Below, one piece after another: positions 23,158-34,500 of a DNA stretch of 64,000 bases. The stretch spans positions 21,336,501 to 21,400,500 of the forward strand of contig NC_065874.1 in the NCBI RefSeq assembly GCF_933775445.1, given 5' to 3'. The notes below the pieces were generated by a model that was not told the origin of the DNA, did not search any database, and saw nothing but the letters and a program-made list of their open reading frames with translations. The stretch comes from Argentina anserina (lineage: Eukaryota; Streptophyta; Magnoliopsida; Rosales; Rosaceae). The translations under genes were made by a program, and so were the position numbers. How positions within the stretch are numbered: the first letter of the stretch is position 1; the number at the start of each line of letters is the position of its first letter.

Positions 23158-25183
23158 GGCAACGACTGGAATGCACCGTTACCTGAAGGAGCCCTTCTTT
23201 TGTTTTATTACGTGGCACTGTGATTGGTTGAAATAAAAAAATCTCGCTCCACGTGTGTTGCCTCGTCCTCATATCTTGAATGATTATTTTCTGTTGGCGC
23301 GGCTTGTGCGAGCCGAGTGGAATTGGGTAAAATCTGCGATGGAGGACGGTAAGACGAGGATTGAGGTGTGCGAGAGAAGCTAGGTAATTGTTTTTGTACA
23401 GTAAAATGAAAGCATCATTCCGAATTTCAGATCTGGAATCAGAACTGCATCGTTCTTCAATTTTCGCGAATCCACCGCATTAGGTCTCTTCGTCAAAGGT
23501 CAGTAATCGTGGCCGATGGAGAGGTTGCAGCTCAATGGGGTGTCGCCGCCCCCTGCTTCGTCGACTCGCTCTTCAACCGCATTGCCCCTTTCTAAAATGA
23601 CATATGGTTCTGCCTCTTCCTTCAATCCTTCTTTGTAAACGTTAACCTTGTTAAAAACATCATTTGTACCTGTTAAAAGTGTAAACACACTGTCAATGAC
23701 ATTCACTTAGACATAAGACCGAACTCAATCTACATTAACAGAAGATGATATACCATACTAGTTAAATCTTCACAGAGCTTATGCTTGATGACTTCCTCAT
23801 CCTGAACGGCCTTTACTGGTGCTTCCCAGCCTGATATATGAAAAGCAATCACGAGTACAAAGCAATTTAAATCCAATATTTATGAAAACCTCATAATCAT
23901 CACAACATCATTCTTAGGAAGAAAACAACAAGTAGAAAGTAGAAGATAAAATACATGTCGCCTAAACAAAGAAAGAGTAGGTCACACTAGTACACTTAAT
24001 TTGGTAGAAACTAACATAAGGATCAAACTATAGATGTAAAAGTTTTGAACATTCAAGTGTCCATCGGCAGGGACACTGGAATTCAAGCTTTCACATATGA
24101 AACACGAAACAAAGCTAACTCAAGAACCAGACACTTGGATTTCCAAAACACATGGCCGTTCACCATTAAAATTGGATAGACAATCAACAATGTGGATAAT
24201 GAGTGGAGAAGTTAATCGAAACTGAAAACCAAATAGTTCACAACATGTAGATTATGATGAGATGATGGAATTTCATACCTTAAAAGCTAAATCGGAGTCA
24301 CCCAACAAGCCGCCTAAAAATTCGGAGCTTTCCAAAGTTGAATCCTAGCACAGAACCATGGCCAGAGCTTCACGAAATCAAAACTAATTTCCGAGCTCAT
24401 CTCTGTAATCCAACACCACAGAGGCGTTCGTATCGACAAAACATAAAGCTCTGATTCGTGAATCGCTCTTCTCTCGTTCCACAGTGACTTTAGCTCCCAC
24501 CCAAAAATCTATATTATACATATAAATTGAAAGCCAGATAATCAGAGAAGCGATTTGACTTATTCGGCTCAGATCGAAGAAGCAACCGAGGGTTTCAACG
24601 AATTGAGTTCGGTCTCGGTTTTGCTTGTGGTTCTGAAAGAATGAAAACGGACGCTTCCATGGCAATCTCTGTGTCAACGGCTGCAATGGTATATCATGGA
24701 ATCGATTACCGACCTTTTACGAAGGAACCCGATGGGCGGTTGGATCTAGGAAACTAAGAGATGGCGGTGGATTCGCGAAAATTGAATGATGGTTCCGTCT
24801 GCAGCTGTGAGACAATGGTATTGATGCGGCCGCTAAAAGGGTTGAGGTACCCGATGCAGACCTCTTGGATCAACTCACCAACTCGTTCCCTCCCCCGCCC
24901 CCTCCTAAACCATCTTACCCAATTCCAGATCTGATATTCGAAATGATGTTTTCATTCCAGATCTAGAGCTTCTCTCAAACACTTCACTTACCGTCCTCGA
25001 TCGATTATTTTACCCAGCTGGACTCGGCTCGCACAAGTTGCGCCAACAGACAACAGCCTTTCAAGGCCTGAGGACGAGGCAGCCCACGTGGAACGAACTT
25101 TTTGACCCAGACCAATCACAGCGTGCCACGTAATAAGACAAAATAAGGGCTCCTATAGTTAACGGTGCATTCCAGATTTCGCC
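23158..25183. mobile_element. Mutator-like element (MULE) with long terminal inverted repeats
   Basis: A perfect 9-bp direct repeat AGCGAGTAA flanks the element (23149-23157 and 25184-25192), the target-site size of Mutator-like elements. Terminal inverted repeats of 300-400 bases begin GGCAACGACTGGAATGCACC on the left and GGCGAAATCTGGAATGCACC on the right. Shared blocks include TTATTACGTGGCAC, TTGTGCGAGCCGAGT, GAGGACGGTAAG and, at the inner ends, TTTTCGCGAATCCACCGC. The right repeat has about 120 extra bases and a CCACGTGG G-box core. The interior lacks a transposase but carries a possible captured gene fragment. It lies only about 280 bases beyond the REN1-type stop codon. Confidence 0.85.
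23500..23830 (-). pseudogene. possible captured gene fragment inside the MULE
   Basis: On the minus strand, 23830-23759 reads as an exon preceded by an AG acceptor and followed by a GT donor, and contains WEAPVKAVQDEEVIKHKLCE. Joining at that donor to the acceptor before 23669 keeps the frame into TNDVFNKVNVYKEGLKEEAE, PYVILERGNAVEERVDEA and a stop at 23500. The composition looks like genuine protein, but I do not recognise a family. It could be a Pack-MULE capture or chance open frames; the in-phase exon junction favours capture. Confidence 0.4.
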
Positions 25184-25707
25184 AGCGAGTAAAGCCTCAT
25201 CAGGAAATGGCACTCCAGATCTTTGTTAGACTTGATTACATGTTTTTGATATCCTTTGCCAATTGAGCTTCTATAACAAACTTTTAAAATACTCAATTAA
25301 TATTATCCCTAGCCTCAGCACTTTAGGGTTTAGGGTTTTCATTCCAGATCTAGAGCTTCTCTCAAACACTTCACTTACCGTCCTCGATCGATTATTTTAC
25401 CCAGCTGGACTCGGCTCGCACAAGTTGCGCCAACAGACAACAGCCTTTCAAGGTCTGAGGACGAGGCAGCCCACGTGGAACGAACTTTTTGACCCAGACC
25501 AATCACAGCGTGCCACGTAATAAGACAAAATAAGGGCTCCTATAGTTAACGGTGCATTCCAGATTTCGCCAGCGAGTAAAGCCTCATCAGGAAATGGCAC
25601 TCCAGATCTTTGTTAGACTTGATTACATGTTTTTGATATCCTTTGCCAATTGAGCTTCTATAACAAACTTTTAAAATACTCAATTAATATTATCCCTAGC
25701 CTCAGCA
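24948..25707 (+). repeat. near-identical 373-bp tandem duplication covering the MULE right end
   Basis: Bases 24948-25320 and 25335-25707 are the same 373-base sequence; the one difference noticed is AAGGCCTG versus AAGGTCTG. Each copy holds the outer 236 bases of the MULE right inverted repeat, the AGCGAGTAA target duplication and 128 bases of flank. The duplication therefore followed the insertion and is recent. Confidence 0.95.
25321..25335 (+). other. telomere-type TTTAGGG pair at the duplication junction
   Basis: The 14-base spacer between the two 373-bp copies, with the first base of the second copy, reads C-TTTAGGG-TTTAGGG. This is two units of the plant telomere repeat exactly at the breakpoint. 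Confidence 0.85.
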
Positions 25708-26065
25708 GGACCAGTTTGTAGAATATGGTAGCTAGGTCTGTTTGAGAAAGTTACAATATGACCACCCCCGTTACATATTTGAGCTCATAATTAATCATTG
25801 CAAAGAATAACCCAGATTTTTTATTTTATTTTGTACTTTTTATACCCACTAGCAAAATAAATTTGCAAATAGGGTCATTGATAAAAAAGGTCATTCTAGG
25901 GAATAATTATAGAATATGTTGCCGTAAATCTGCCTGTAGTTGCGTCGTTAATATTAGTGCATTAAAGTAACTCTGAAGGACTTGACAAAATCAGTTTTCA
26001 CTATGACCAATTGTTCTCCATTAGACACTAATTAATTCCCTATTGCCCCAATAGGCTATAGGTAT
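25708..26065. other. no feature seen
   Basis: AT-rich sequence right of the tandem duplication. Nothing coding or repeated is recognised. Confidence 0.4.
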
Positions 26066-26257
26066 TGAAGGAGAATGTAATATACATCAGAATATGGAGA
26101 AATATCATCTTTATTCAATGATAAGAAGGCTTCATATAGACATTATATTAAGTATCTCGTAAAATCAGAGATTATATATCATTCCTTATCTAGACTAACC
26201 CATTCTAATTAGGACAATATACACCAGAAGATTACAAAGAGTAATTCTCCTACAACA
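26066..26257 (-). repeat. short copia-type LTR, antisense
   Basis: The plus strand begins TGAAGGAGAATGTAATATAC and ends AATTCTCCTACAACA, so the minus strand runs TGTTGTAGGAGAATT to CATTCTCCTTCA. A closely similar unit lies at 30970-31153, and its first 39 bases recur in sense at 7443. The flanks (GGTAT, TTCTC) do not match, so it is not a clean solo LTR. Confidence 0.7.
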
Positions 26258-27479
26258 TTCTCCTTGTATAGCGATCCTAATGTACATGTTGCACCATGTA
26301 CATTAGGCCTCACTAAAAGCTTGTTAAGTAAAACAAAAACCTCTTGGATAAAATAAAAGCTTGTTTGAAGGAGAAAAGAGCACAATACACCAACTACAGT
26401 TGAAGATAACGTGTGGAATAGACTCACATTGAAGTTTGCAAAACAACTCCCCCTGATCAGTAACTCAATCTCGGAGTTTAGATAAATAGTGGATACAAAC
26501 ACTCTTCACATTCTTCAAAACTAGTAATGGGTTAATGATTTAAAAAATATCAAATCTTGCCAAACATTCTTAAATCAGACATGTACATTTATCCGTACAT
26601 GGATCAAAAGAAAGAGAATTGCATAACAACTCAAAACAAGAGCTTGTAATGAAAATCAGATTCACATGTGGTATGACATTCACGCACTTAAATAGTCATA
26701 ACTTTTTTGATACAATAGGTATGGACAAACCATAAATGGATCTGGAAACTAGACACCCGTTGCTTTCTAGTGATATGTAGTTCACAACCTAATTCGTTCT
26801 GAGATGATAAAAAAACTCTGTTAAAGTTGACTCAGTTGCAAATTTCTGACAAATGTGTTATATTTTACTATAAGAACATAAAAACTCCTTCACAATGAGT
26901 TTCTAGGTGATACACGTTCGCACAAGTATTGCCTTCAAGTACCTTATCATCTCACCAATTTTTATTCATGGTTTCGTTGTGAATTCATCAACGTAGACAA
27001 CTATTATAACAAAACCAATTGGTATGTTCAATTGTTTTCTTAATGCATAAAAACATGTGACTTGAATCATAATGTCATAAGACATTTAAACTTGAGCATT
27101 AAATCACTCTTTGATTCATCGTAGTCACAATGAATTAAAATACTAAATCCATTAATAACTTTAAGTTCTTTTAGTTATACACTCAATGTCTCTTTAACAT
27201 ATTCATAAACAAGAATGTAGAGATAAGTAGTTTTAAGTCAAGACATAAAAACATCACAATATAAAGCTCGACAAGTGCAATAAAGTAGTCTCAAATAGTT
27301 GCCTAACATTTACTTAAGGGATTGGGACCCTTTAAACATCATTGACGAGTGATTTTGACATGCTAATATTATGCATATACACCATAGATCTAAATACAAG
27401 GGTCGGTGTTGTCTAGACATTAAAAAAATGGTTGTCGATAGCAAACATTAAAGCTAAAGAGGATCTAAGTTCTTGAAAA
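26258..27479. other. no gene seen
   Basis: AT-rich sequence without a supportable reading frame. It is probably old retrotransposon DNA given its neighbours, but no domain is visible. Confidence 0.4.
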
Positions 27480-27577
27480 GGCCGTGCAGGGGGGCTGCAG
27501 AGGGGGGGGGGCCTTGCAGGGGCTGCAGGGGGTATACAGGAGGCTGTGCATGGGGCCTGTGGGTGGCCGTGCAGGGG
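27480..27577 (+). repeat. G-rich CTGCAGGGG-type low-complexity tract
   Basis: Irregular repeats of GGCTGCAGGGG, GCCGTGCAGGGG and a run of ten G. Several GGGG blocks at short spacing could form a G-quadruplex on the plus strand. The tract is cut by the solo LTR at 27578 and similar G-rich sequence resumes at 29342. Confidence 0.7.
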
Positions 27578-29341
27578 TGATGCGACGTGTGAGCGTCGCA
27601 TTATAAACCCTGTAAAATATCATCGTTAGTCTAGAATAAGCATAGATCGTTCTGTCCGGGGAATTGAAGGGAACTCTAAACTTAAAAGTGTTAACAAATA
27701 AATGGGGGATTTAAAAGTATTTATCGAACTATTACGTAAAAACAAAACCTAAATTACTATTTATATGATCGACTCATCTTTCGCAAAGTTTCACCAAAAC
27801 AATCCTAACATAAAACAATTACACATTCAGATTCAATTACGCATTCAACACATATTTACATCTTTTAGACACCGATATAACTAGAGCCTTAGCTGTCATC
27901 TAGTCATGCAAGATCTCTTATGGATTTTAGGCTGACTTAGCGCCTAACACCTAAATTATATGTAATCACATTCAAAAATACGTAGCGTAGAATTGACACA
28001 AGATCACATATAAGCACCAGATCTTTGTCGGAGACATGTTCACATGGAGGCGTCACTCACCATGGAATACATGCAAATTTCCATAAATTTAAATCCTTTT
28101 AATTGATACAAACCAAATCTATTTAGCGCATGATTTAATTTGTATCAAAATGGTAGATGAAAATAGCACCCAAACACTATCACAAAGACTACATTCAAAC
28201 ACTAAATTCGGTTGTACATATCTGAAAATTTTCATAAAACATATAAAGGCAATGAAGAACACATGAATTGAATCACAAATAGAGAAATTGTTATAACATA
28301 AGGACTGTAAATTGTCTTCTAATTATCAAGTAAAATTTGAAAATTTATTAACAACATTTAATACCAAAGACTAAACATAAACACAAACTCAAATCGTTCA
28401 TAGAAAAACGAATATGAAACTATAAAGATCAACGAAACCATGATGAAGGTTGTGAGAATCACACTTTGGAGTGGTTTTGGTGGGCTCTGCTCCAAAGGGG
28501 ACTACTCGGCGTGGAAGGTGGAGTCTCACACGGTGCTGCTTAGCACTAGGGCCGTGAGGTGGTGGTAGGAAAGGTGAATGAAATGGTGGAGAGGCTGCTG
28601 ATTTTTGTAGGTGTGTATGGAGAAAATTGGGTAGAGTTTTGGCTTGTGTTTGCAAAAGAGAAGTGATGCCAATGTGTAGGAATGCTATGCTATTTATAGA
28701 GGAATGAGGGAGAGGGATTGCATAGTTATGGGCTGATTCTCTCTTTTCTTTTCTTCTCTTATTTCCTTCTTAATTGAATGATGATAATCTTTGTTGGTTA
28801 CATGCATTCTCCCTTCTTCTAGGCCACATGCATTCTTCTGAAATATCTCTTAGTTCTCTCATTCATTTTTCTTCTTTTGTTTCCTTCTTTTCTTCTTTCT
28901 TTCCTTTTTATGGCCGGATGAACCTTCCCTCCTTTGAGGCTACATACTTCTTCTTTTTCATCTCATTCAGAAACTAAATTACTTTTTTCCTTTTTCTCCT
29001 TTTGTTTCCTTTTTCTCCTCTTTCTTTCCTTATTTTCCAAGTCATTATCTCTCATATAATTCTGACAATAAGGAAAGAAAAGAATAAATATAAATCACAA
29101 ATGTTACAGAAATGTCGAATAATAAAAATCCTAACCCAACTAAGTTTCCTAGTTCGACAAGGAATACTATTCTATAGTACTCTCGACAATTTATGCGTTT
29201 TACACCCGTTTTAGCAGAAAAATGCAACCAACACCACCAAAGACTCCTAACTCGACTCAATGACTCAATACTACAATAATAAGGGCTAAGTAAAGTACAA
29301 ATGGAGGTAAAGTACAAACATCGCACAAAGTGCTCCTATCA
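27578..29341 (-). repeat. solo LTR, Athila-type, antisense, perfect target duplication
   Basis: On the minus strand it starts TGATAGGAGCACTTTG at 29341 and ends GACGTGTG-type sequence with GCATCA at 27578. Direct repeats AGGGG flank it exactly (27573-27577 and 29342-29346). It belongs to the family of the LTR at 5703-7362 and contains a TATAAATA near 28690 on its strand. The 3' end carries a small palindrome TGCGACG...CGTCGCA. No internal sequence remains. Confidence 0.92.
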
Positions 29342-29430
29342 AGGGGGTCACGGGGAGCTGTCCAGGGGCCTAGGGGCCGAGAACTAGGCTTGGCTACTTT
29401 TTAATTTAGGGGTAAAGCCGGGTGGCGGAC
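29342..29430 (+). other. continuation of G-rich tract
   Basis: GGGGTCACGGGGAGCTGTCCAGG and following bases resume the composition of 27480-27577, as expected if the solo LTR split one original sequence. Confidence 0.5.
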
Positions 29431-29569
29431 GAGACTTCTTGTCCAAGGCAAGTCGATACATGCAAACTTGTTATAACTTTGCCACTCTTAATCTTTCGAC
29501 CGTTAGTTCAATTCAAAATTTGTGAAAAAACATCCCCATATATATTAATCCAGTGGAATATAGAGTTCA

Positions 29570-29644
29570 TTACATGGCGATACATTTCATATCATATATC
29601 GAACCATTTACATGGCGATACATTTCATATCATATATCGAACCA
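29570..29644 (+). repeat. 38-bp tandem duplication
   Basis: The unit TTACATGGCGATACATTTCA plus TATCATATATCGAACCA occurs at 29570-29606 and again, identically, at 29608-29644. Confidence 0.9.
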
Positions 29645-30149
29645 TATTTGCATCAAAACATTCTCATATGATAATTTACTTGAATTACATGAGAATTTTA
29701 TAGATTAATGCCAACAATTGTATTAAGATCTTGACCATGAACCAAATAATAATGTATCGATTAAATAACATTAGTCACAAAAACTTGGAAAAATAAATGG
29801 ATTTCTAGTCATTCAGACAATTAACTGAAGCCTTATGCTTCATTCTTTTCTTTTAATAACCGCAATATATAATTGCTTTTCTAATCCGTAATTGTTAGAA
29901 GATATTTTCATGTTCTTTCGTATAACGTGTGTCTTGTTTCAAAAAATTCTGATATCTCGCTCTCGTATAATTTGACTATAATGAATATGTCTTTCAATGG
30001 TGGCGGCAACTTGGTTACTCACTAGTCAGACATCGCCATCAAATTCCAGGCGCATGTTGCAGTCAACAAGAGGGAAGATTCATTAGTATCAATATTTGAT
30101 ACAACTTTCAACTACTGAATATGTCATGTCCCAAAGTATGATAACACAA

Positions 30150-30260
30150 TTCAATAAATCGTGACAAATTCCGTCACAATGGTATAAGTGACAATTTTCG
30201 TCACAAACCAATGTTATAAGCGACAATTTCTGTTGCAAACCGATATTTGTCCCTTTTTTT
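30150..30260. repeat. three short palindromic units, CACTA-subterminal-like
   Basis: GTGACAAATTCCGTCAC, GTGACAATTTTCGTCAC and GCGACAATTTCTGTTGC follow one another about 30 bases apart. Such repeated GTGAC...GTCAC units occur in subterminal regions of plant CACTA elements, but no CACTA terminus was found here. Confidence 0.45.
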
Positions 30261-30479
30261 TAAACATGTAGTGCGATACACGACTATGGATGGTAACAAC
30301 ATCACTCCCTTCCGCCCCTAAAACACTGGTTTGTTTGAATTCATTACATAGAAATCAGTGAAATTAAAATAAAATTATTGAAGTAAATAATTATGGAGGT
30401 AAAAACTCTTGTTACCTGGGGTTACCATGCCCCTTTTTCACCAATTTACTGAGAGGTAAGCTCTCTCTAACCGGGTCGG

Positions 30480-30969
30480 CGTTAGATCCGAGCAAATTCG
30501 GGTTGAGCATGCGCTTCAGCGCTGTAGGCTCGATGACATCGGGAGATTGGAAGCGCACTTTGGGGCTCCAACTTCAGTGGGTCTGCCGCTGTTATGGGAA
30601 GAGAAAATGCGGCAATGGTCTTGCCAAGGGCTCCAGAAAGCTTAGTTGTGGGGTTGCACTGCGGCGCTTTTTGGGAGCTTGCGGTGACGTCGCAAAAATT
30701 TGATGTTGGGTCGAGCAACAACGACGACTAGAAGAGGAAATCTGATCAAGATAGATCGAAGGACGGGTGCCCAGATAAAAAATCTGGGTGCCCAATTGAA
30801 GTTCCGAGTTTTGTTTTTTTTTCTTCTTTTCTGCATTTTTTTATTTCAACAGAAGAAATTTTTTTCGTCTTCTTTTGCCGAATTTTCATGGCAAAATGAA
30901 TTTTCTTTCTAGAATTTAGGGTTCTTGCCTTAGCAAACACATGGTTAGAACTACGTGCTGATAGCATAT
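30480..30969 (-). other. probable leader of an antisense copia-type element
   Basis: The segment adjoins the internal side of the antisense LTR at 30970. On the minus strand a sequence like TGCTATCAGCACG, a decayed tRNA-Met PBS, follows the LTR end. GC-rich patches yield several overlapping open frames on both strands without a recognised domain, so I do not call a gene. Confidence 0.4.
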
Positions 30970-31153
30970 TAAAGGAGAATGTAATATGCATTAGAATACA
31001 GAGAAGCATAATCTTTATTCATTGATAAAGGTCTTTATATAAACATTAATTAAGTATCTCGTAGAATAAGAAATTATATATATATATAAACTAACTTATA
31101 CTAATTATGATATGATACACCAGACGATTACGGATAGTAATTCTCTTACAACA
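30970..31153 (-). repeat. short copia-type LTR, antisense
   Basis: Similar to 26066-26257 throughout: plus-strand AAAGGAGAATGTAATATGCA at the left, AATTCTCTTACAACA at the right and the shared middle ATTAAGTATCTCGTAGAAT. It has diverged by substitutions and a TA expansion. A degenerate PBS on the left suggests a former 5' LTR. Confidence 0.7.
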
Positions 31154-31358
31154 ATAGGAGTTTATTCATAGCATTAAGGTCCACTTGCACCACACCACCA
31201 CCCATGTGCAAATCACATGCACTATCAGATCAGTTAACATTGGTTAGTGTTGAAAAAAAATTAACTCCAGTAAAAATCAGATTTGTTTTTCTTAAAAACT
31301 ATCGTCTCTCACTAGGCCAATTATGTCTTCAAGCGATATATGTGTTGTGTCACTGGTA

Positions 31359-31559
31359 TAAATTCAAATATGTCCCCTAGTAGCCTCTCGCCATTATTAC
31401 TATCATGCGACATATAATATCTATCGCTGGAAAATGTATCAGGTGACATTAAAGAAAAAAAAAGTTTTATGTCGCTTGATATGCTTTCCAGCGACTGATA
31501 TTATATGTCGTCTGATAGTTATAACGATGACATGCTACTAGGCAACATATTTGAATTTT
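31359..31559. repeat. fold-back MITE-like inverted repeat
   Basis: Bases 31359-31449 and about 31469-31559 are reverse complements over roughly 90 bases with mismatches (AAATTCAAATATGT...AGGTGACAT against ATGTCGC...ACATATTTGAATTT), with an A-rich loop of about 20. More TATGTCGC/GCGACATA motifs continue to about 31740. It may be part of a CACTA-like element or a separate MITE; no transposase is seen. Confidence 0.7.
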
Positions 31560-32344
31560 CAATATGAGGTGACATAAGGGCGTAGGTTTCCTGAAACCCT
31601 CCTTTAGTTGTTTAATTAGGTCTTCTAGTGACATATAAAAGTCGTAATTCTTCTAGAAGAACATATATTAGTCGCGAGATGTGATATAAGGTGACATATA
31701 ACCTTCCATGTAACACTTTTTTTTCCATATATATGTCGACTGAGTGTTAGTATAGCATCATTTAACATCATATTTGTTTCCATAAGTGTTATTGTTGCAC
31801 TCTTCAGACGTCATATGTTTTTCTCTTCTATTTTTTTTGCAATTTGAGACACATTTGTGTTATATTAGTATCAAAAAGCCAATGTATGTCAAAAAGTTTG
31901 TATTGCATCTATGCAGCTGAAATTACACATATATGTTGTTCTTGCCTCTTTAAGATAATGCATTTTAAAACCATGAAATATTCTAGAAATCCAAATAGAA
32001 TATTGCTTGTACTTTCATAAAAACCTAATAATCAATCCATCAATTTACATCATTATAAAGCATCTCGTGAGAACTCATTTCGGTTGACATTACTTTGATA
32101 TATTTTTACTAAGTAGAGCTTTTGTCGCTTAGGTGATTGCGAATCAAGTGAGTGAGCCTCACTTGACGTTGTAGAAGTTGCAAACATGAGATACGGTGAG
32201 TAAATCTCACATGTTTATGTGGTACCTTCTTGATTTCACTGAGGTGATTATGTTTTTATAACATAAATATGGGTAAGTTAATTGATGTCTTTAATTATAA
32301 GTAACTTGTGATATTGATATAATATACGGAAGTATATATGTGTA
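31560..32344. other. non-coding host sequence of the Athila insertion
   Basis: No gene. The last bases (…ATATATGTGTA) are interrupted by the Athila-type element and continue at 43917, where the sequence reads as an LTR remnant. An earlier part of that LTR therefore probably lies here, though I could not place its start. Confidence 0.4.
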
Positions 32345-33912
32345 TGATAGGAGCACAAAGTGTGACGTTCTTAATGTGTATATGCCATATTCTTATGCTT
32401 TGTTACTTCTTATTGAGTTGTTTTAGGTTCATATTTGTCATTTCTATGTTCTAAGTAGAGCTATGCCGAATTTAGATGAATTGATGATAAAATTGTGCTA
32501 AGTGTTAGAACTCCTTATTGAGCTAGGATTCCTTACTTGACTAGGACTCTACTTTTTTATTTTCATTCTTTCCTATTCCTTAATCGTCGATTTGTTTTCA
32601 GGAAAGACAAATCATACTTGGAAAGGAAGTAGTGATGCCGTGATGCATTCCTAGTGAGACAAGGAAATCATATCCGAGTTGAAGAAGAAGAAGAAGAGGC
32701 CGGCCTAGCTATTTCTAGTTGAACATGGAGAGATGCCGTGCAGCTCATATGTGTTCTCCCTATTGGATTTGGTTTCTTACATCAAGTTGGATTTGGAGTA
32801 CATGAATCAAAATCCATACAAAGAAGATTTCAGCTTCCCAATTGGATTCTATCTCCTTAAGGGACGGCAAGAGGGCTTCATTGACTCCTATATATAGAGG
32901 CTCGGCCTCCCCATTCATTCATCATCAACCTTGCACACAAGCACAAGCCATAGCTCTGCCAAATCAGTCCCTCATCCACCAAGAAATCCTAAAACCGAAA
33001 TTCATCCTTTTTCCATCCTTTGGATTCGAAGCAAGTAGCCTAGAATCTTCGTTTGCTTAGAATAAACCCTGTAGGATTATTTCAAAGTGTAACTCTATGA
33101 TCTTCATGTTTTATTTCGGTTTTATATGTTCTTTTTCTGGATGATTTCTGTTTTTGTTTTGTTAAAGTTTAATTCAATATTGTCTATGAGATAGTTGTGA
33201 CTTTTGAATTGTGTAATGATATGAAGATTTCGATTTCTCTTCAATGATTTCTGTTTTGATGCCGTGAGTTCTTGTTCTATGTTCTTGATTAAATTTCGGT
33301 GTACTCTTATATTGCACGTGTGATTAAGACAAGTAGTTGATGTTGCATATGTTAATCATTCCAAGCTAGTAACGATTATGATACAAGTAGCGGATTAATT
33401 GTTCTTTGGTGTTTCCACCGATTTTGATTCTAAGTTCGGCATTGGATATGTACTTAAAACATGTTGATTTCTCTATGTGATATGTAATTGCATGATGAAT
33501 TGGTATGTTAGATTTCATAGCAAGACAAGTAGTTAAGCTAGAATGTATCCATGTATTAGGAACCAAGTAGGAACTTGATGCATGATCGAACTTAGTTTAA
33601 ACCTTGATACCTACGGCATGAACATGATTGAGAATAGAATTCAATGACTTTGTTCTTACATGATTTGTTTGGTGATTGCTTATGTGTTGGTTGGTTGATC
33701 ACATGTATATATTAGTTAGGTTTTATTTACTGTTTTTATCTTTCAATCTGATCATATATATCAAACCCTTTTATATCTTTATGAATTCGTGTTAAGTGTG
33801 TGATCCTAAGCCCTGACTGGATCCCCGATTTGTGAACGATACCCTCTTGCTTTATACTACTAATGATGCGTACATGGTTAAATATTCATGTCGAGTAATC
33901 GAGCTACCATCA
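32345..33912 (+). repeat. 5' LTR of Athila-type copy 1 (1568 bp)
   Basis: Starts TGATAGGAG and ends GAGCTACCATCA, directly before the PBS. Aligned with the 3' LTR it has 593 extra bases (32568-33160), which include the TATATATAG at 32889-32897. Outside that block the two LTRs differ by scattered substitutions, giving a relative age marker. Confidence 0.95.
32889..32897 (+). promoter_or_regulatory. LTR TATA box
   Basis: TATATATAG followed by AGGCTCGG. The equivalent CTATATATAGAGGAAG occurs on the minus strand in the nested LTR (about 38199-38210). Confidence 0.55.
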
Positions 33913-33914
33913 AA

Positions 33915-33932
33915 TGGCGCCGTTGCCGGGGA
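33915..33932 (+). other. primer-binding site, tRNA-Asp type
   Basis: TGGCGCCGTTGCCGGGGA two bases after the 5' LTR, the PBS typical of Athila and related plant Ty3/gypsy elements. Confidence 0.9.
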
Positions 33933-34500
33933 TCCATAGAGATGGATCCCTAACTTTTAATGTCGAATTCATTGTTTATAGTGTACATTTGTATATTCTT
34001 ATCTTGTTTCGTTGTACATATAGTAATATATCTTAGGTTGTTGTTTTGGTGCTTGAGTGAATGATTGTTGTAGGTTGTAAATCGAACGGAATAGGTAAAG
34101 TCCCTTTTGTTAATATTAGCCTTAACCCTTCATGCTAGCTCTCGGGTATGCATGAGGTCGAGGGCGGGTTTTATTAACACTTGGAGATTTGTCTAACACA
34201 CAAGGTTAAGTCTAGCTGAGTAAGGGGCACCCTCTCTTATTACTCTGGTGCATGGGACCAAAATTGGATCTCAGAGAACTACTGACTGACATACATTTCG
34301 GTGATGGAGTCGATAGGGAGTTCGCTCTCCGTAGTTCAACAAATGAGTCATACCATGTTCACTATCTCCTATTGAGCTACATGGCCTTCTGAAACAAAGA
34401 CTTGATCTTGTGTATATGACTAAGGAAGACACGATTTTTATGTGTTCATTGTGTATTCTTCAATGCTAACTCTTTAACTTTCGTGTCACAAGAACTATGC
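33933..34500 (+). other. untranslated leader of Athila-type copy 1
   Basis: Non-coding. It contains ATTGGATCTCAGAG, ACTGACATACAT and CGGTGATGGAGTCGAT, blocks that recur at 52294-52350 in the leader of copy 2. They were used to recognise the truncated left end of that copy. Confidence 0.7.

Noticed and set aside
25321..25335. A chromosome end or long interstitial telomere array
   Set aside because: Only two TTTAGGG units are present, so it is filler at a junction, not an array.
27413..27601. Minus-strand open frame rich in Pro/Ala/Cys
   Set aside because: It is the translation of the G-rich tract and crosses the solo LTR boundary at 27578.
30480..31009. Five overlapping small frames near 30.5-31.0 kb
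   Set aside because: They overlap in several frames on both strands within an antisense copia leader/LTR, with no recognised domain.
34483..34485. Gag start at 34483
   Set aside because: The codon there is GTG; the first ATG in frame is at 34501.
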